7,003 bases of DNA from NCBI GenBank assembly GCA_024681565.1, contig JAILAO010000039.1, positions 1 to 7,003 on the forward strand, read 5' to 3'. Each line of letters begins with the position of its first letter. The first letter of the stretch is position 1. Below the pieces are notes generated by a model, which was not told where the DNA came from, searched no databases, and worked only from the letters and a program-made list of their open reading frames with translations. Source of the DNA: Bacteroidales bacterium (GTDB lineage: Bacteria > Bacteroidota > Bacteroidia > Bacteroidales > UBA932). The position numbers and the translations under genes were made by a program. Shown piece after piece: positions 1-5,958 of the stretch.

Positions 1-31
1 CCATCGAGTAATTCCCGGTCATCCGGATGCA

Positions 32-67
32 GCAAGGGCCGCCGTGGAACCCCACGGCGGCCCTTGC
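32..67. terminator. Perfect 16-bp GC-rich hairpin, probable shared terminator
   Basis: The left arm (32-47, GCAAGGGCCGCCGTGG) is exactly complementary to the right arm (52-67), with the tetraloop AACC between them. It lies 17 bases past the stop codon of the leftward ZIP transporter gene, where a terminator is expected. Neither side carries a real run of T: the plus-strand side continues CGCAATCTTTCC and the minus-strand side has none. It is therefore not a textbook intrinsic terminator, but the stem is very stable and could stop or protect transcripts from both directions. An unseen rightward gene may end just left of it, for example at the TAA at 9-11, but that cannot be shown. It could instead be a dispersed repeat; only one copy is present here. 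Confidence 0.6.
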
Positions 68-84
68 CGCAATCTTTCCGGCGG

Positions 85-858
85 CTATCCCAGTACGACG
101 TCCAGCACCATCATCAGCGCGAAACCGATGGCGAAACCGATGGTGCTGATGTTGGAATGTTCACCCTGCGAGGCCTCGGGGACCAGTTCCTCGATGACCA
201 CATAGAGCATCGCTCCGGCAGCGAACGCCAGCATATACGGCATCGCCGGAGTCACGACGGAAGCCAGCAGCAGGACCAGCAGCGCACCCACCGGTTCCAC
301 GGCGCCGCTCAGGGCTCCGATGCCGAAGGCACGCCAGCGGCTGTTGCCCGCGGCACGCAGGGGCATCGAGATGATGGCCCCTTCGGGAATGTTCTGGATG
401 GCGATACCCAGCGACAGGGCCAGGGCGCCCGCAACGCTCATGCCCGCGTCGGCCGTCATCGCACCGGCGATGGCCACGCCCACCGCCATCCCTTCCGGGA
501 AATTGTGGATCGTCACCGCCAGGGCCAGCATCGCCGTCTTGGACAGACGGCTTTTCGGGCCTTCCGGCCCGCCTACGGGATGCAGGTGCGGGGTGATGTA
601 GTCGATCAGCAACAAGAAGGCGAAGCCCGCCAGCAGTCCGATGGTCGGAGGCACGACGGCCGCCACGCCCTCCCCCATCCCGATCGCGGGGATGAGCAGC
701 GACCACACGGAGGCGGCCACCATCACGCCGGACGCGAAGCCCAGCAGCACTTTCTGCAGACGCGCAGGCATCTCGTGGCGCATCATGAACACGAAGGCCG
801 AGCCCAGCGCCGTACCGGCGAAAGGGATCAGCAGAGCAAGGATTACGGCATGGTCCAT
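85..858 (-). CDS. ZIP family divalent metal transporter, GufA type
   Basis: This is an inner-membrane protein of 257 residues that should import divalent metal ions (zinc, possibly iron or manganese). Eight or so hydrophobic segments are visible. The two metal-site helices carry HNFPEG (residues 118-123) and QNIPEG (155-160); the family's usual His in the second helix is Gln here, as in many GufA-like members. The loop before the first motif has His91 and His93 in a Pro/Gly-rich stretch, a candidate metal-sensing loop. Later come EPVGALL (188-194) and a paired EE at 223-224, again typical of the GufA branch, whose best studied member is BbZIP. I chose the ATG at 858 because it begins one base after the stop codon of the antiporter gene and starts directly at the first membrane helix. 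An in-frame ATG at 897 would overlap that gene by 38 bases and add a non-conserved tail. It is probably cotranscribed with, and translationally coupled to, the antiporter. Metal specificity cannot be read from the sequence. Confidence 0.9.
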   Translation of the reverse strand: MDHAVILALLIPFAGTALGSAFVFMMRHEMPARLQKVLLGFASGVMVAASVWSLLIPAIGMGEGVAAVVPPTIGLLAGFAFLLLIDYITPHLHPVGGPEGPKSRLSKTAMLALAVTIHNFPEGMAVGVAIAGAMTADAGMSVAGALALSLGIAIQNIPEGAIISMPLRAAGNSRWRAFGIGALSGAVEPVGALLVLLLASVVTPAMPYMLAFAAGAMLYVVIEELVPEASQGEHSNISTIGFAIGFALMMVLDVVLG

Positions 859-859
859 A

Positions 860-2134
860 TCAGTTCTTACGTTCAAATACGATGGAAAGGATTGCACACA
901 GCCCCATCAGGAAGGGGTAATAGAGGAAAGGGATGATCGCTGCGGGCGAGATGCCGGCGAGGCCCGAGGCCATCAGCAGCTGCGCCCCGTACGGAATCAT
1001 GCCCTGCACCAGGCAGGAGAAGGTGTCCAGCAGGCTGGCCGTTTTTTTCGGCGGCACGCCGAAACGCTCGGAGATGTCGTGTGCGATGCCGCCGGTGGTG
1101 ATGATCGCAACCGTGTTGTTGGCCGTGCAGAAATTGGCCAGGCCCACGATGCCGGCAATGGCTGCCTCGGCACCTTTCCGGCCCTTGATTCCCTTGGACA
1201 GGGCCCGGATGATGAGGTCCAGTCCCCCGCCCCGGCGGATCAGTTCGAGCAGTCCGCCCGCCAGCAGGGTTACGATGATCAGGTCAGACATCCCGGAGAC
1301 ACCCTTGCCCACGGCGCCGAGCCAGTCCACCCACGCCAGACGGCCCGTCAGGAAGCCGATCAGCGCGGCGGACAGGATACCGGTCGAGAGGACCAGGGTC
1401 ACGTCCAGTCCGCAGAGTGCGAGGACGATGATGAGCAGGTACGGCAGTCCCAGGAACCACGGCTCGTGGCCGGGCAGCGAGGGTTCCGTCACTTCCCCGC
1501 CCTGGATAATATAGATCACGACCACGGCCAGGAAGGCCGGCAGGACGATGCGCAGGTTCGCGTGGAATTTGTCCTTCATCCGGCAGCCAGCCGCCCGCGT
1601 GGCGGCGATGGTGGTATCGGAAATGAAGGAAAGGTTATCCCCGAAGAAAGAGCCGCCCACGATGACGGCGGCCATGTAAGGTCCGGAGATCCCGCACTGG
1701 GCGGCGATACCCGCGCCGATTGGAACCAGCGCCACGATGGTCCCGACGCTCGTACCCATGGCCATCGACAGGAAACAGGCGGTCACGAAAAGGCCGGCCA
1801 GCAACCAGCTGCCCGGAATCAGGGTGAGCATCAGCGAGACCGTGGCGTCCACGGCTCCGATCGTGCGCGCCGTCTCGGCGAAAGCCCCCGCCAGCAGGAA
1901 GATCCAGATCATCAGCAGCACGTTCGGATGTCCCGCCCCGCGGGAGAAAGCCGCCAGGCGCTCGCCCAGCGGGCCGTCCGCCACGAGTACGGCATAGACG
2001 CCCGCCACCAGGAAGGCCGCCGACACGGGGACTTTGTAGAAGTCGCCGGCAACCAGGGAGGAGACGAGATACACAAGAAGGAACACCGCGAGCGGGCTGA
2101 CGGCCAACAGGCCTTTGGACACACTACCTTTCAC
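860..2134 (-). CDS. NhaC-family Na+/H+ antiporter
   Basis: This is an integral inner-membrane protein of 424 residues with roughly eleven to thirteen hydrophobic segments, matching the Na_H_antiporter (NhaC) superfamily. Conserved landmarks are the serine/glycine-rich segment SMAMGTSVGTIVALVPIG (residues 123-140), GGSFFGDNLSFISDTTI (160-176) and a second-half counterpart LANFCTANNTVAI (332-344). NhaC members exchange Na+ for H+, but some are amino-acid or dicarboxylate carriers, so the substrate is open. No ATG lies near the expected N-terminus. I take the GTG at 2134, preceded by AAAAAG and about 22 bases downstream of a good -7 box; a GTG at 2122 is a possible alternative. The reading frame stays open far upstream, but that part is antisense to the hydrolase gene and is not coding. 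It is the first gene of a two-gene unit with the ZIP transporter and is divergent from the SAM-recycling operon. Confidence 0.88.
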   Translation of the reverse strand: MKGSVSKGLLAVSPLAVFLLVYLVSSLVAGDFYKVPVSAAFLVAGVYAVLVADGPLGERLAAFSRGAGHPNVLLMIWIFLLAGAFAETARTIGAVDATVSLMLTLIPGSWLLAGLFVTACFLSMAMGTSVGTIVALVPIGAGIAAQCGISGPYMAAVIVGGSFFGDNLSFISDTTIAATRAAGCRMKDKFHANLRIVLPAFLAVVVIYIIQGGEVTEPSLPGHEPWFLGLPYLLIIVLALCGLDVTLVLSTGILSAALIGFLTGRLAWVDWLGAVGKGVSGMSDLIIVTLLAGGLLELIRRGGGLDLIIRALSKGIKGRKGAEAAIAGIVGLANFCTANNTVAIITTGGIAHDISERFGVPPKKTASLLDTFSCLVQGMIPYGAQLLMASGLAGISPAAIIPFLYYPFLMGLCAILSIVFERKN

Positions 2135-2151
2135 CTTTTTGTCTGTTTCCG

Positions 2152-2182
2152 TCTGCAAATTTAAAAATAATCTGTATATTCG
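2152..2182 (+). promoter_or_regulatory. Promoter for the hydrolase-mtnN-luxS operon
   Basis: TATATTCG at 2175-2182 resembles the -7 consensus TAnnTTTG with one mismatch, and TCTG at 2152-2155 resembles the -33 TTTG at a spacing of 19 bases. Transcription would begin near 2186-2190, giving a leader of only about 15 bases before the ATG at 2204. That leaves no room for a SAM riboswitch or other leader element. The promoter overlaps the oppositely directed -7 box at 2156-2163, so the two directions should compete for RNA polymerase. Confidence 0.45.
2156..2163 (-). promoter_or_regulatory. -7 box of the promoter for the antiporter-ZIP unit
   Basis: On the minus strand this reads TAAATTTG, an exact match to the Bacteroidota -7 consensus TAnnTTTG. 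It lies 21 bases upstream of the GTG start at 2134, leaving a short A-rich leader (ACAGACAAAAAG), which is how Bacteroidota start sites usually look. No good -33 TTTG sits at the usual 19-21 base spacing; the nearest TTTG is 26 bases away (2190-2193). The match is by eye. Confidence 0.55.
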
Positions 2183-2203
2183 CTTCTCACAAAACCCAAT
2201 GTT

Positions 2204-2947
2204 ATGTCCAAGTTGTTCCCCTTCCTGATCGCCGCGGCACTGACCGGCACCTGCTCCCGGGAGATTCCCTATCCCGTCGAACGGTTCAACACCCCTGCCG
2301 GAGAGGAGGTTTCCGTCGCGATGATCCACCACGGCTCCATCGCCTTCAGCTACAAGGGCTACAATATCCAGATCGACCCGGTCGCCAAGATGGGCGATAC
2401 GGAGCTCGATTACAGCTGTTTCCCCAAGGCGGACCTCATCCTCGTCACCCACGAGCATGGCGACCATCTGGATCCGGCGGCCATCGACCTGCTCTCCAAG
2501 GACGGGACCCGCCTGCTCCTCAACCCCTCCAGCCAGGCCAAGATCGGCCGCGGAGAAGCGGTCTCCATCGGCGACACGCTCTGCGTCGGTCCCGTCGGGG
2601 TCATCGCCGTCCCGGCTTACAACATCTCCGAAGACCATCTCCAGTTCCATCCCAAAGGCCGTGACAACGGCTATATCCTGGACTTCGACGGTCTGCGGGT
2701 CTATGTTTCCGGCGACACCGAGGACATCGACGAGATGGCCGGCTTCGGCCCGCTGGACGTCGCCTTCCTCTCTACCAACCAACCTTACACGATGACCACC
2801 ACCCAGTGCATCGAGGCCGCGATGACGCTCCAGCCCAGGATCCTGATTCCCTACCACCTGTCCGACACCGACATGCAGGAGATCAAAAATGTCCTGGACA
2901 CCAATGACTCCGGCATCGACGTACGCTTGTTCGAAGAACTCCGATGA
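2204..2947 (+). CDS. Metallo-beta-lactamase-fold hydrolase, exported-looking
   Basis: This 247-residue protein is a metal-dependent hydrolase of the UlaG/UPF0173-like group of the metallo-beta-lactamase fold. The metal-binding motif THEHGDHLD spans residues 82-90 (H83, H85, D87, H88). Further likely ligands are D171 in SGDTED and H218 in IPYHLS; H149 in FHPKGRDNGY lies in a block typical of this subgroup. Residues 4-16 are hydrophobic and lead to Cys17 (LTGTC), which looks like a signal peptide, perhaps a weak lipoprotein signal because Thr at -1 is not the usual residue. It would then act in the periplasm or at a membrane. The substrate is unknown; family members include lactonases, phosphodiesterases and many uncharacterised proteins. 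It is the first gene of a four-gene unit, and its stop overlaps the next start as ATGA. It is not recognisably an acyl-homoserine lactonase, despite its position beside luxS. Confidence 0.88.
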   Translation: MSKLFPFLIAAALTGTCSREIPYPVERFNTPAGEEVSVAMIHHGSIAFSYKGYNIQIDPVAKMGDTELDYSCFPKADLILVTHEHGDHLDPAAIDLLSKDGTRLLLNPSSQAKIGRGEAVSIGDTLCVGPVGVIAVPAYNISEDHLQFHPKGRDNGYILDFDGLRVYVSGDTEDIDEMAGFGPLDVAFLSTNQPYTMTTTQCIEAAMTLQPRILIPYHLSDTDMQEIKNVLDTNDSGIDVRLFEELR

Positions 2948-3567
2948 AAGCGGGCCTGATCGTAGCGATGACCTCGGAATACGAGGCCCTGCGCCGTGCC
3001 GGCGTGACCGGTGCCGTGCAATCCGGCATCGGCAAGGCTGACGCAGCCCGGGCGGCTACGGAGCTCATCCTCAGGGACCGTCCCGACTGCATCATCAATT
3101 CCGGCTGCGCCGGAGGGATCGCTCCGGGACTGCAGAAGTTCGACATCGTGATCGGTGCCCAGGCCGCCTACCATGACGTATGGTGCGGCGAGGGCAACCT
3201 TCCTGGACAGGTCCAGGGACTGCCGCAGCGTTTCGACGCCGACCCGGACCTGGTCCGCACGGCCTGCTCCCTGCAGGCCTCCCGCCCGCTGCACTGCGGG
3301 CTCATCTGCTCCGGAGACCAGTTTCTCACCACGCCCGAGGAAGACGCCCGGGTGCTGGACATCTACCCCGACGCGCTGGCCTGCGACATGGAGTCCGCGG
3401 CCATCGCCCAGGTCTGCCGGCACTATGGCGTCCCCTTCCTGAGTTTCCGGCTCATCAGCGACGTGCACAACTCCAAGGAGGAAGCGGAAAGCACCTACCG
3501 GGACTTCTGGAAACAGATCGCCGATGACTCCTTCACCTTCCTCAGACTTTTGACCGAAAAGCTATGA
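2944..3567 (+). CDS. mtnN: 5'-methylthioadenosine/S-adenosylhomocysteine nucleosidase
   Basis: This cytoplasmic enzyme hydrolyses S-adenosylhomocysteine to adenine and S-ribosylhomocysteine, and methylthioadenosine to adenine and methylthioribose. It has 207 residues, slightly shorter than the roughly 230 usual in the family, but the core is complete. Visible motifs are E12 near the N-terminus (general acid/base position in the E. coli enzyme), NSGCAGG (52-58), YHDV (77-80), SGDQF (123-127), the substrate-binding DMES (148-151, with Met149-Glu150) and RLISD (169-173), whose Asp173 matches the catalytic Asp that protonates the adenine. The ATG at 2944 overlaps the upstream stop and the stop overlaps the luxS start, both as ATGA. 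Its product S-ribosylhomocysteine is the substrate of the next gene's enzyme, so the order follows the pathway. Confidence 0.93.
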   Translation: MKAGLIVAMTSEYEALRRAGVTGAVQSGIGKADAARAATELILRDRPDCIINSGCAGGIAPGLQKFDIVIGAQAAYHDVWCGEGNLPGQVQGLPQRFDADPDLVRTACSLQASRPLHCGLICSGDQFLTTPEEDARVLDIYPDALACDMESAAIAQVCRHYGVPFLSFRLISDVHNSKEEAESTYRDFWKQIADDSFTFLRLLTEKL

Positions 3568-4043
3568 AAGCGATTCCCAGTTTCACCATCAACCACGAAA
3601 AGCTGCTGCGCGGCATCTACGTCTCCCGCAAGGACAACGTCGGCGGCGAAGTCGTGACGACCTTTGATATCCGGATGAAGGAACCCAACCGGGAACCCGC
3701 CCTCGGCCAGGGCGCCATCCACACCATCGAACACCTGGCGGCCACCTTCCTGCGCAACCACCCCGTATGGGCGGACCGCATCATCTACTGGGGCCCGATG
3801 GGCTGCCTGACAGGCAATTATCTCCTCGTCCGGGGCGACTGCAGCTCCGCCGACATACTCCCGCTGATGTGCGAGACCTTCCGTTTCATCGCGCAGTACG
3901 AAGGAGAGATCCCCGGAGCGGCGCCGCGCGACTGCGGCAACTGGCTGCTGCACGACCTGCCGATGGCAAGATGGGAAGCGGCCAGATATCTGCACGAAGT
4001 ACTTGAACAAGCCACAGCGGCCAATCTTAACTACCCAGAATGA
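3564..4043 (+). CDS. luxS: S-ribosylhomocysteine lyase LuxS
   Basis: LuxS cleaves S-ribosylhomocysteine to homocysteine and DPD, the compound that cyclises into autoinducer 2. The 159-residue length is normal for the family. The metal site is HTIEH (residues 53-57: His53, Glu56, His57) plus Cys124 in RDCGNW. The other active-site cysteine is Cys81 in GPMGCLTGNY. The N-terminal HEKLLRGIYVSR and the EHLAATFLRN block are also typical. The enzyme acts in the cytoplasm as a homodimer. It directly follows the nucleosidase with a four-base overlap, so the two steps of SAH detoxification are made together. No AI-2 receptor or uptake gene (lsr, luxP) is in the window, so recycling of SAM by-products is the safer reading than signalling. 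Confidence 0.96.
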   Translation: MKAIPSFTINHEKLLRGIYVSRKDNVGGEVVTTFDIRMKEPNREPALGQGAIHTIEHLAATFLRNHPVWADRIIYWGPMGCLTGNYLLVRGDCSSADILPLMCETFRFIAQYEGEIPGAAPRDCGNWLLHDLPMARWEAARYLHEVLEQATAANLNYPE

Positions 4044-4546
4044 CAGACACGGAATCCCGGGCGGATCTTGCCGCCGATCTTTTCATGCAAGGATATAACT
4101 GCGGGCAGGCCGTCGTCGTGGCCTTCGCCGACCGCTTCGGACTCTCCCGCGAAGAAGCGGCGCGGATCGCCGGCGCTTTCGGCGGCGGCATCGGGCGGCA
4201 GCGCCTGACCTGCGGCACCGTGCTCGGCATGACGGTCCTCGCCGGCTTGGAGGAGGGCAATGCGGATCCGGCCGACAAAGCGGGCCAGAAGCGCTGCTTC
4301 GACACCGTCAAGCAGATGACGGCCGGTTTCGTGGAGCAATACGGCTCCACCGTCTGCGCCGAACTGCTCGGCATGCCCGGACACGTCAAGGCCGACGGTC
4401 CCGCCCAGCACCAGGCCGTCCCCGAGAAATTCTGCGCCAAACCCTGCGCTCTCAAGGTCCAGCTGGCCGTCCGTCTCTTCGAGAAATACCTCCGCGAGAA
4501 AGCGTCCCGCCCCGAGACCCCGCCGGTCCCGGGAGTCCAGGCATAA
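4040..4546 (+). CDS. C_GCAxxG_C_C family putative redox protein
   Basis: This 168-residue soluble protein belongs to the family named for its spaced cysteines (C_GCAxxG_C_C), a presumed redox-active or metal-binding group of unknown function. The cysteines are at 21 (GYNCGQAV), 58, 86, 106, 132 and 136; the last two form CAKPC. GAFGGGIGRQRLTCG (45-59) is the characteristic glycine-rich block before the central Cys. The usual CGAxxG reads CGTVLG here (58-63), a conservative change. The C-terminal dozen residues are proline-rich and probably disordered. It is the last gene of the operon; its start overlaps the luxS stop as ATGA, so it is translated with the SAM-recycling enzymes. The family is often described near transporter genes; here the nearest transporter, the ThrE-like gene, is convergent rather than in the same unit. 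Confidence 0.85.
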   Translation: MTDTESRADLAADLFMQGYNCGQAVVVAFADRFGLSREEAARIAGAFGGGIGRQRLTCGTVLGMTVLAGLEEGNADPADKAGQKRCFDTVKQMTAGFVEQYGSTVCAELLGMPGHVKADGPAQHQAVPEKFCAKPCALKVQLAVRLFEKYLREKASRPETPPVPGVQA

Positions 4547-4558
4547 ACCATCCCGATC

Positions 4559-4597
4559 AAAAACAGCAGATGTCCGGGGAGCGGCAGGCTCCCGGGA
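4559..4597 (-). terminator. Hairpin in the convergent gap, weak terminator
   Basis: GGGAGC (4577-4582) pairs with GCTCCC (4588-4593) around a five-base loop. After one G-G mismatch the stem extends by three more pairs (4573-4575 with 4595-4597). It directly follows the stop of the leftward ThrE-like gene. Reading leftward, five T bases (complement of 4559-4563) follow nine bases past the stem, too far for a classic intrinsic terminator. Rightward, no T run follows. It probably helps end transcription from one or both convergent genes. Confidence 0.4.
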
Positions 4598-5896
4598 TCA
4601 ATGGACGCGCGGACCGAAGTGCAGGCGGCGTCCGGAGAAGATGCGCTGCGGCAACTCCATCGCGAGGATGATGCCGAGCACGATGGCGATGGCCGCCTTG
4701 AGGGCACTGAATCCGGGTTCCAGCGCCAGCGACAGCTGGTTCGACACCAGGTAATAGGTGCACCAGAAGATCCCGGCACCGGGCACGAGCGGGAAGATCC
4801 CGCACAGCAGGAATACCTGCGCCGGGCATTTCTGCCAGACGGCGGCGCTCCGGGACAGCACGCAGATCAGCACGGAAGACAGGACGATGGCAACGGTCGG
4901 GGTGCAGGCGGCATAACGGACAAGCAGCAGATACAGGCCCCAGCCGATGGCGCCGATCAGGCCCGAGATGAAATACTGGGCGCGCGGCACGCCGAACAGG
5001 TCGGCAAAGGCCAGCGTGCCTGCAAAGGCGGCGGCAATCTGGGTAATCATTCCGGACGTCTGCGGGCTGACGGCCATCCCCGGCAGTTCGATGATGCCCC
5101 CGAAGATCCACCCGTCCAGCATGAAACTGAAAGCGACGCCGAGCGCAATGCAGAAGAAACCCAGCATCGCGTCCGTCAGCCGGGTCAGGCCGGCGATATA
5201 ATCCGAATTGGCCAGGTCCCGGACGCCGTTGACAAAGGGCACCCCCGGGATCAGCGGCATGATGGCGCCGATGATGACATTGCTCAGGCTGTCGCCGAAA
5301 CCGATCCGGTGGAACAGCAGGCACAGGAACGTAGCCAGCAAGGCGTTGGTCACACCCCCGACGATCTTCGACAGATAGCGGCTGCTGAACAGGAGGATAT
5401 ACAGATAAAGCAGGGCGCCGACCACGAATGCGGCCGCACTGTCCATCCACCCGCCGCCGAAAACGATGGCGAAACCCGCAGCGCCGAAAGCGGACCCGAG
5501 GACCTGTTCGACAAGCGGCTTGGCCGGAGAGTTCCGGATAATGCTCAGCCGCTCACGCGCCTGTTCCAGCGAACACAGCCCGGTCGAGATGTCATAGCTG
5601 AGGCGGTTGACCGCCACGACCTTGGAGAGCTGGATGCCACGGATGGGGATGAACTCCACGTTGGCATAGGTCTCCGACTGGCCTCCCCGGCGGATCTTGC
5701 TGAGCGACCCGGTCGTGAAGATACCGTTGCTGAGCACGAAGAAATGACTGGAATCCACGCCGTAATGCGTGGCGATACGGGTCATGATATCCTCCACCCG
5801 GGAGATCTCCGCCCCGTTCTCCAGCAGGATGTGACCTGCTTCGGAAGCCACTTCCAGCACCTCGGTCAGATTGCTTTGGGTTTGTTCTTTCTGCAT
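4598..5896 (-). CDS. Fused ThrE-type threonine/serine exporter family protein
   Basis: This 432-residue membrane protein joins two halves that are separate proteins in many bacteria (YjjP and YjjB in E. coli). Residues 12-125 are a soluble DUF1212/ThrE N-terminal domain with the signature ENGAEISRVED (26-36). About five membrane helices follow, including PLIPGVPF (214-221). The second half (about 280-420) has another five, with the related motif PLVPGAGIF (369-377), so the two membrane halves look like a divergent duplication. The family exports small metabolites: threonine and serine in Corynebacterium, and YjjPB is linked to succinate efflux in E. coli. The actual substrate here is unknown. 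The ATG at 5896 lies only five bases after a strong -7 box, so the message would be nearly leaderless. A GTG at 5860 (residue 13) would keep the whole conserved domain and is a possible alternative start. Confidence 0.88.
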   Translation of the reverse strand: MQKEQTQSNLTEVLEVASEAGHILLENGAEISRVEDIMTRIATHYGVDSSHFFVLSNGIFTTGSLSKIRRGGQSETYANVEFIPIRGIQLSKVVAVNRLSYDISTGLCSLEQARERLSIIRNSPAKPLVEQVLGSAFGAAGFAIVFGGGWMDSAAAFVVGALLYLYILLFSSRYLSKIVGGVTNALLATFLCLLFHRIGFGDSLSNVIIGAIMPLIPGVPFVNGVRDLANSDYIAGLTRLTDAMLGFFCIALGVAFSFMLDGWIFGGIIELPGMAVSPQTSGMITQIAAAFAGTLAFADLFGVPRAQYFISGLIGAIGWGLYLLLVRYAACTPTVAIVLSSVLICVLSRSAAVWQKCPAQVFLLCGIFPLVPGAGIFWCTYYLVSNQLSLALEPGFSALKAAIAIVLGIILAMELPQRIFSGRRLHFGPRVH

Positions 5897-5897
5897 A

Positions 5898-5929
5898 TTC
5901 GCAAATTTAGATTATTTCTCTTAAATTTG
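5898..5929 (+). promoter_or_regulatory. Promoter for the GH105 gene
   Basis: TTCG at 5898-5901 (close to the -33 TTTG) and TAAATTTG at 5922-5929 (exact -7 consensus) are 20 bases apart, the best match to the Bacteroidota promoter in this window. Initiation near 5934-5937 gives a leader of about 23 bases, A-rich and without a Shine-Dalgarno sequence. The promoter overlaps the leftward one base for base, and the two -7 boxes are an exact inverted repeat 12 bases apart. Confidence 0.6.
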
Positions 5930-5935
5930 TAACAA
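5902..5935 (-). promoter_or_regulatory. Promoter for the ThrE-like exporter
   Basis: On the minus strand the -7 box reads TAAATTTG (5909-5902), a perfect match to TAnnTTTG. A TTG at 5935-5933 could be the -33 element, but its 23-base spacing is longer than the usual 19-21. Predicted initiation falls around 5895-5898, essentially at the annotated ATG. Confidence 0.5.
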
Positions 5936-5958
5936 GCAAACACAATTCAATACCAGAT

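Noticed and set aside
1..11. 3' end of a rightward gene ending at the TAA at 9-11
   Set aside because: It is plausible because a hairpin follows at 32-67, but three codons cannot establish a gene and other frames are also open to the edge.
641..2164. Rightward open frame of 507 codons opposite the antiporter and ZIP genes
   Set aside because: It is antisense to two clearly recognisable membrane protein genes. Its translation is rich in Arg, Gly, Gln, Asp and His with no domain, as expected for the complement of GC-rich codons.
2135..2203. SAM riboswitch upstream of the mtnN-luxS operon
   Set aside because: The gap is only 69 bases and already holds promoter elements for both directions; no paired-stem architecture of a known SAM-binding RNA is visible.
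2199..2228. Nine-codon upstream ORF overlapping the hydrolase start
   Set aside because: An out-of-frame ATG at 2199 gives a very short peptide. With a leader of about 15 bases and no sequence support, it is more likely chance than a regulatory leader peptide.
2135..2857. Upstream extension of the antiporter frame by 241 codons
   Set aside because: It runs antisense through the hydrolase gene and across the divergent promoters. NhaC homology starts only near the GTG at 2134.
2204..2947. Acyl-homoserine lactonase (quorum-quenching enzyme) next to luxS
   Set aside because: The HxHxDH motif is shared by the whole fold. The HPKGRDNGY block and overall pattern fit the UlaG/UPF0173-like group better, and nothing indicates a lactone substrate.
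4601..5932. Rightward open frame of 443 codons opposite the exporter
   Set aside because: It is antisense to the ThrE-like gene, has a low-complexity Asp/Gly/Arg/Gln composition and no family features.
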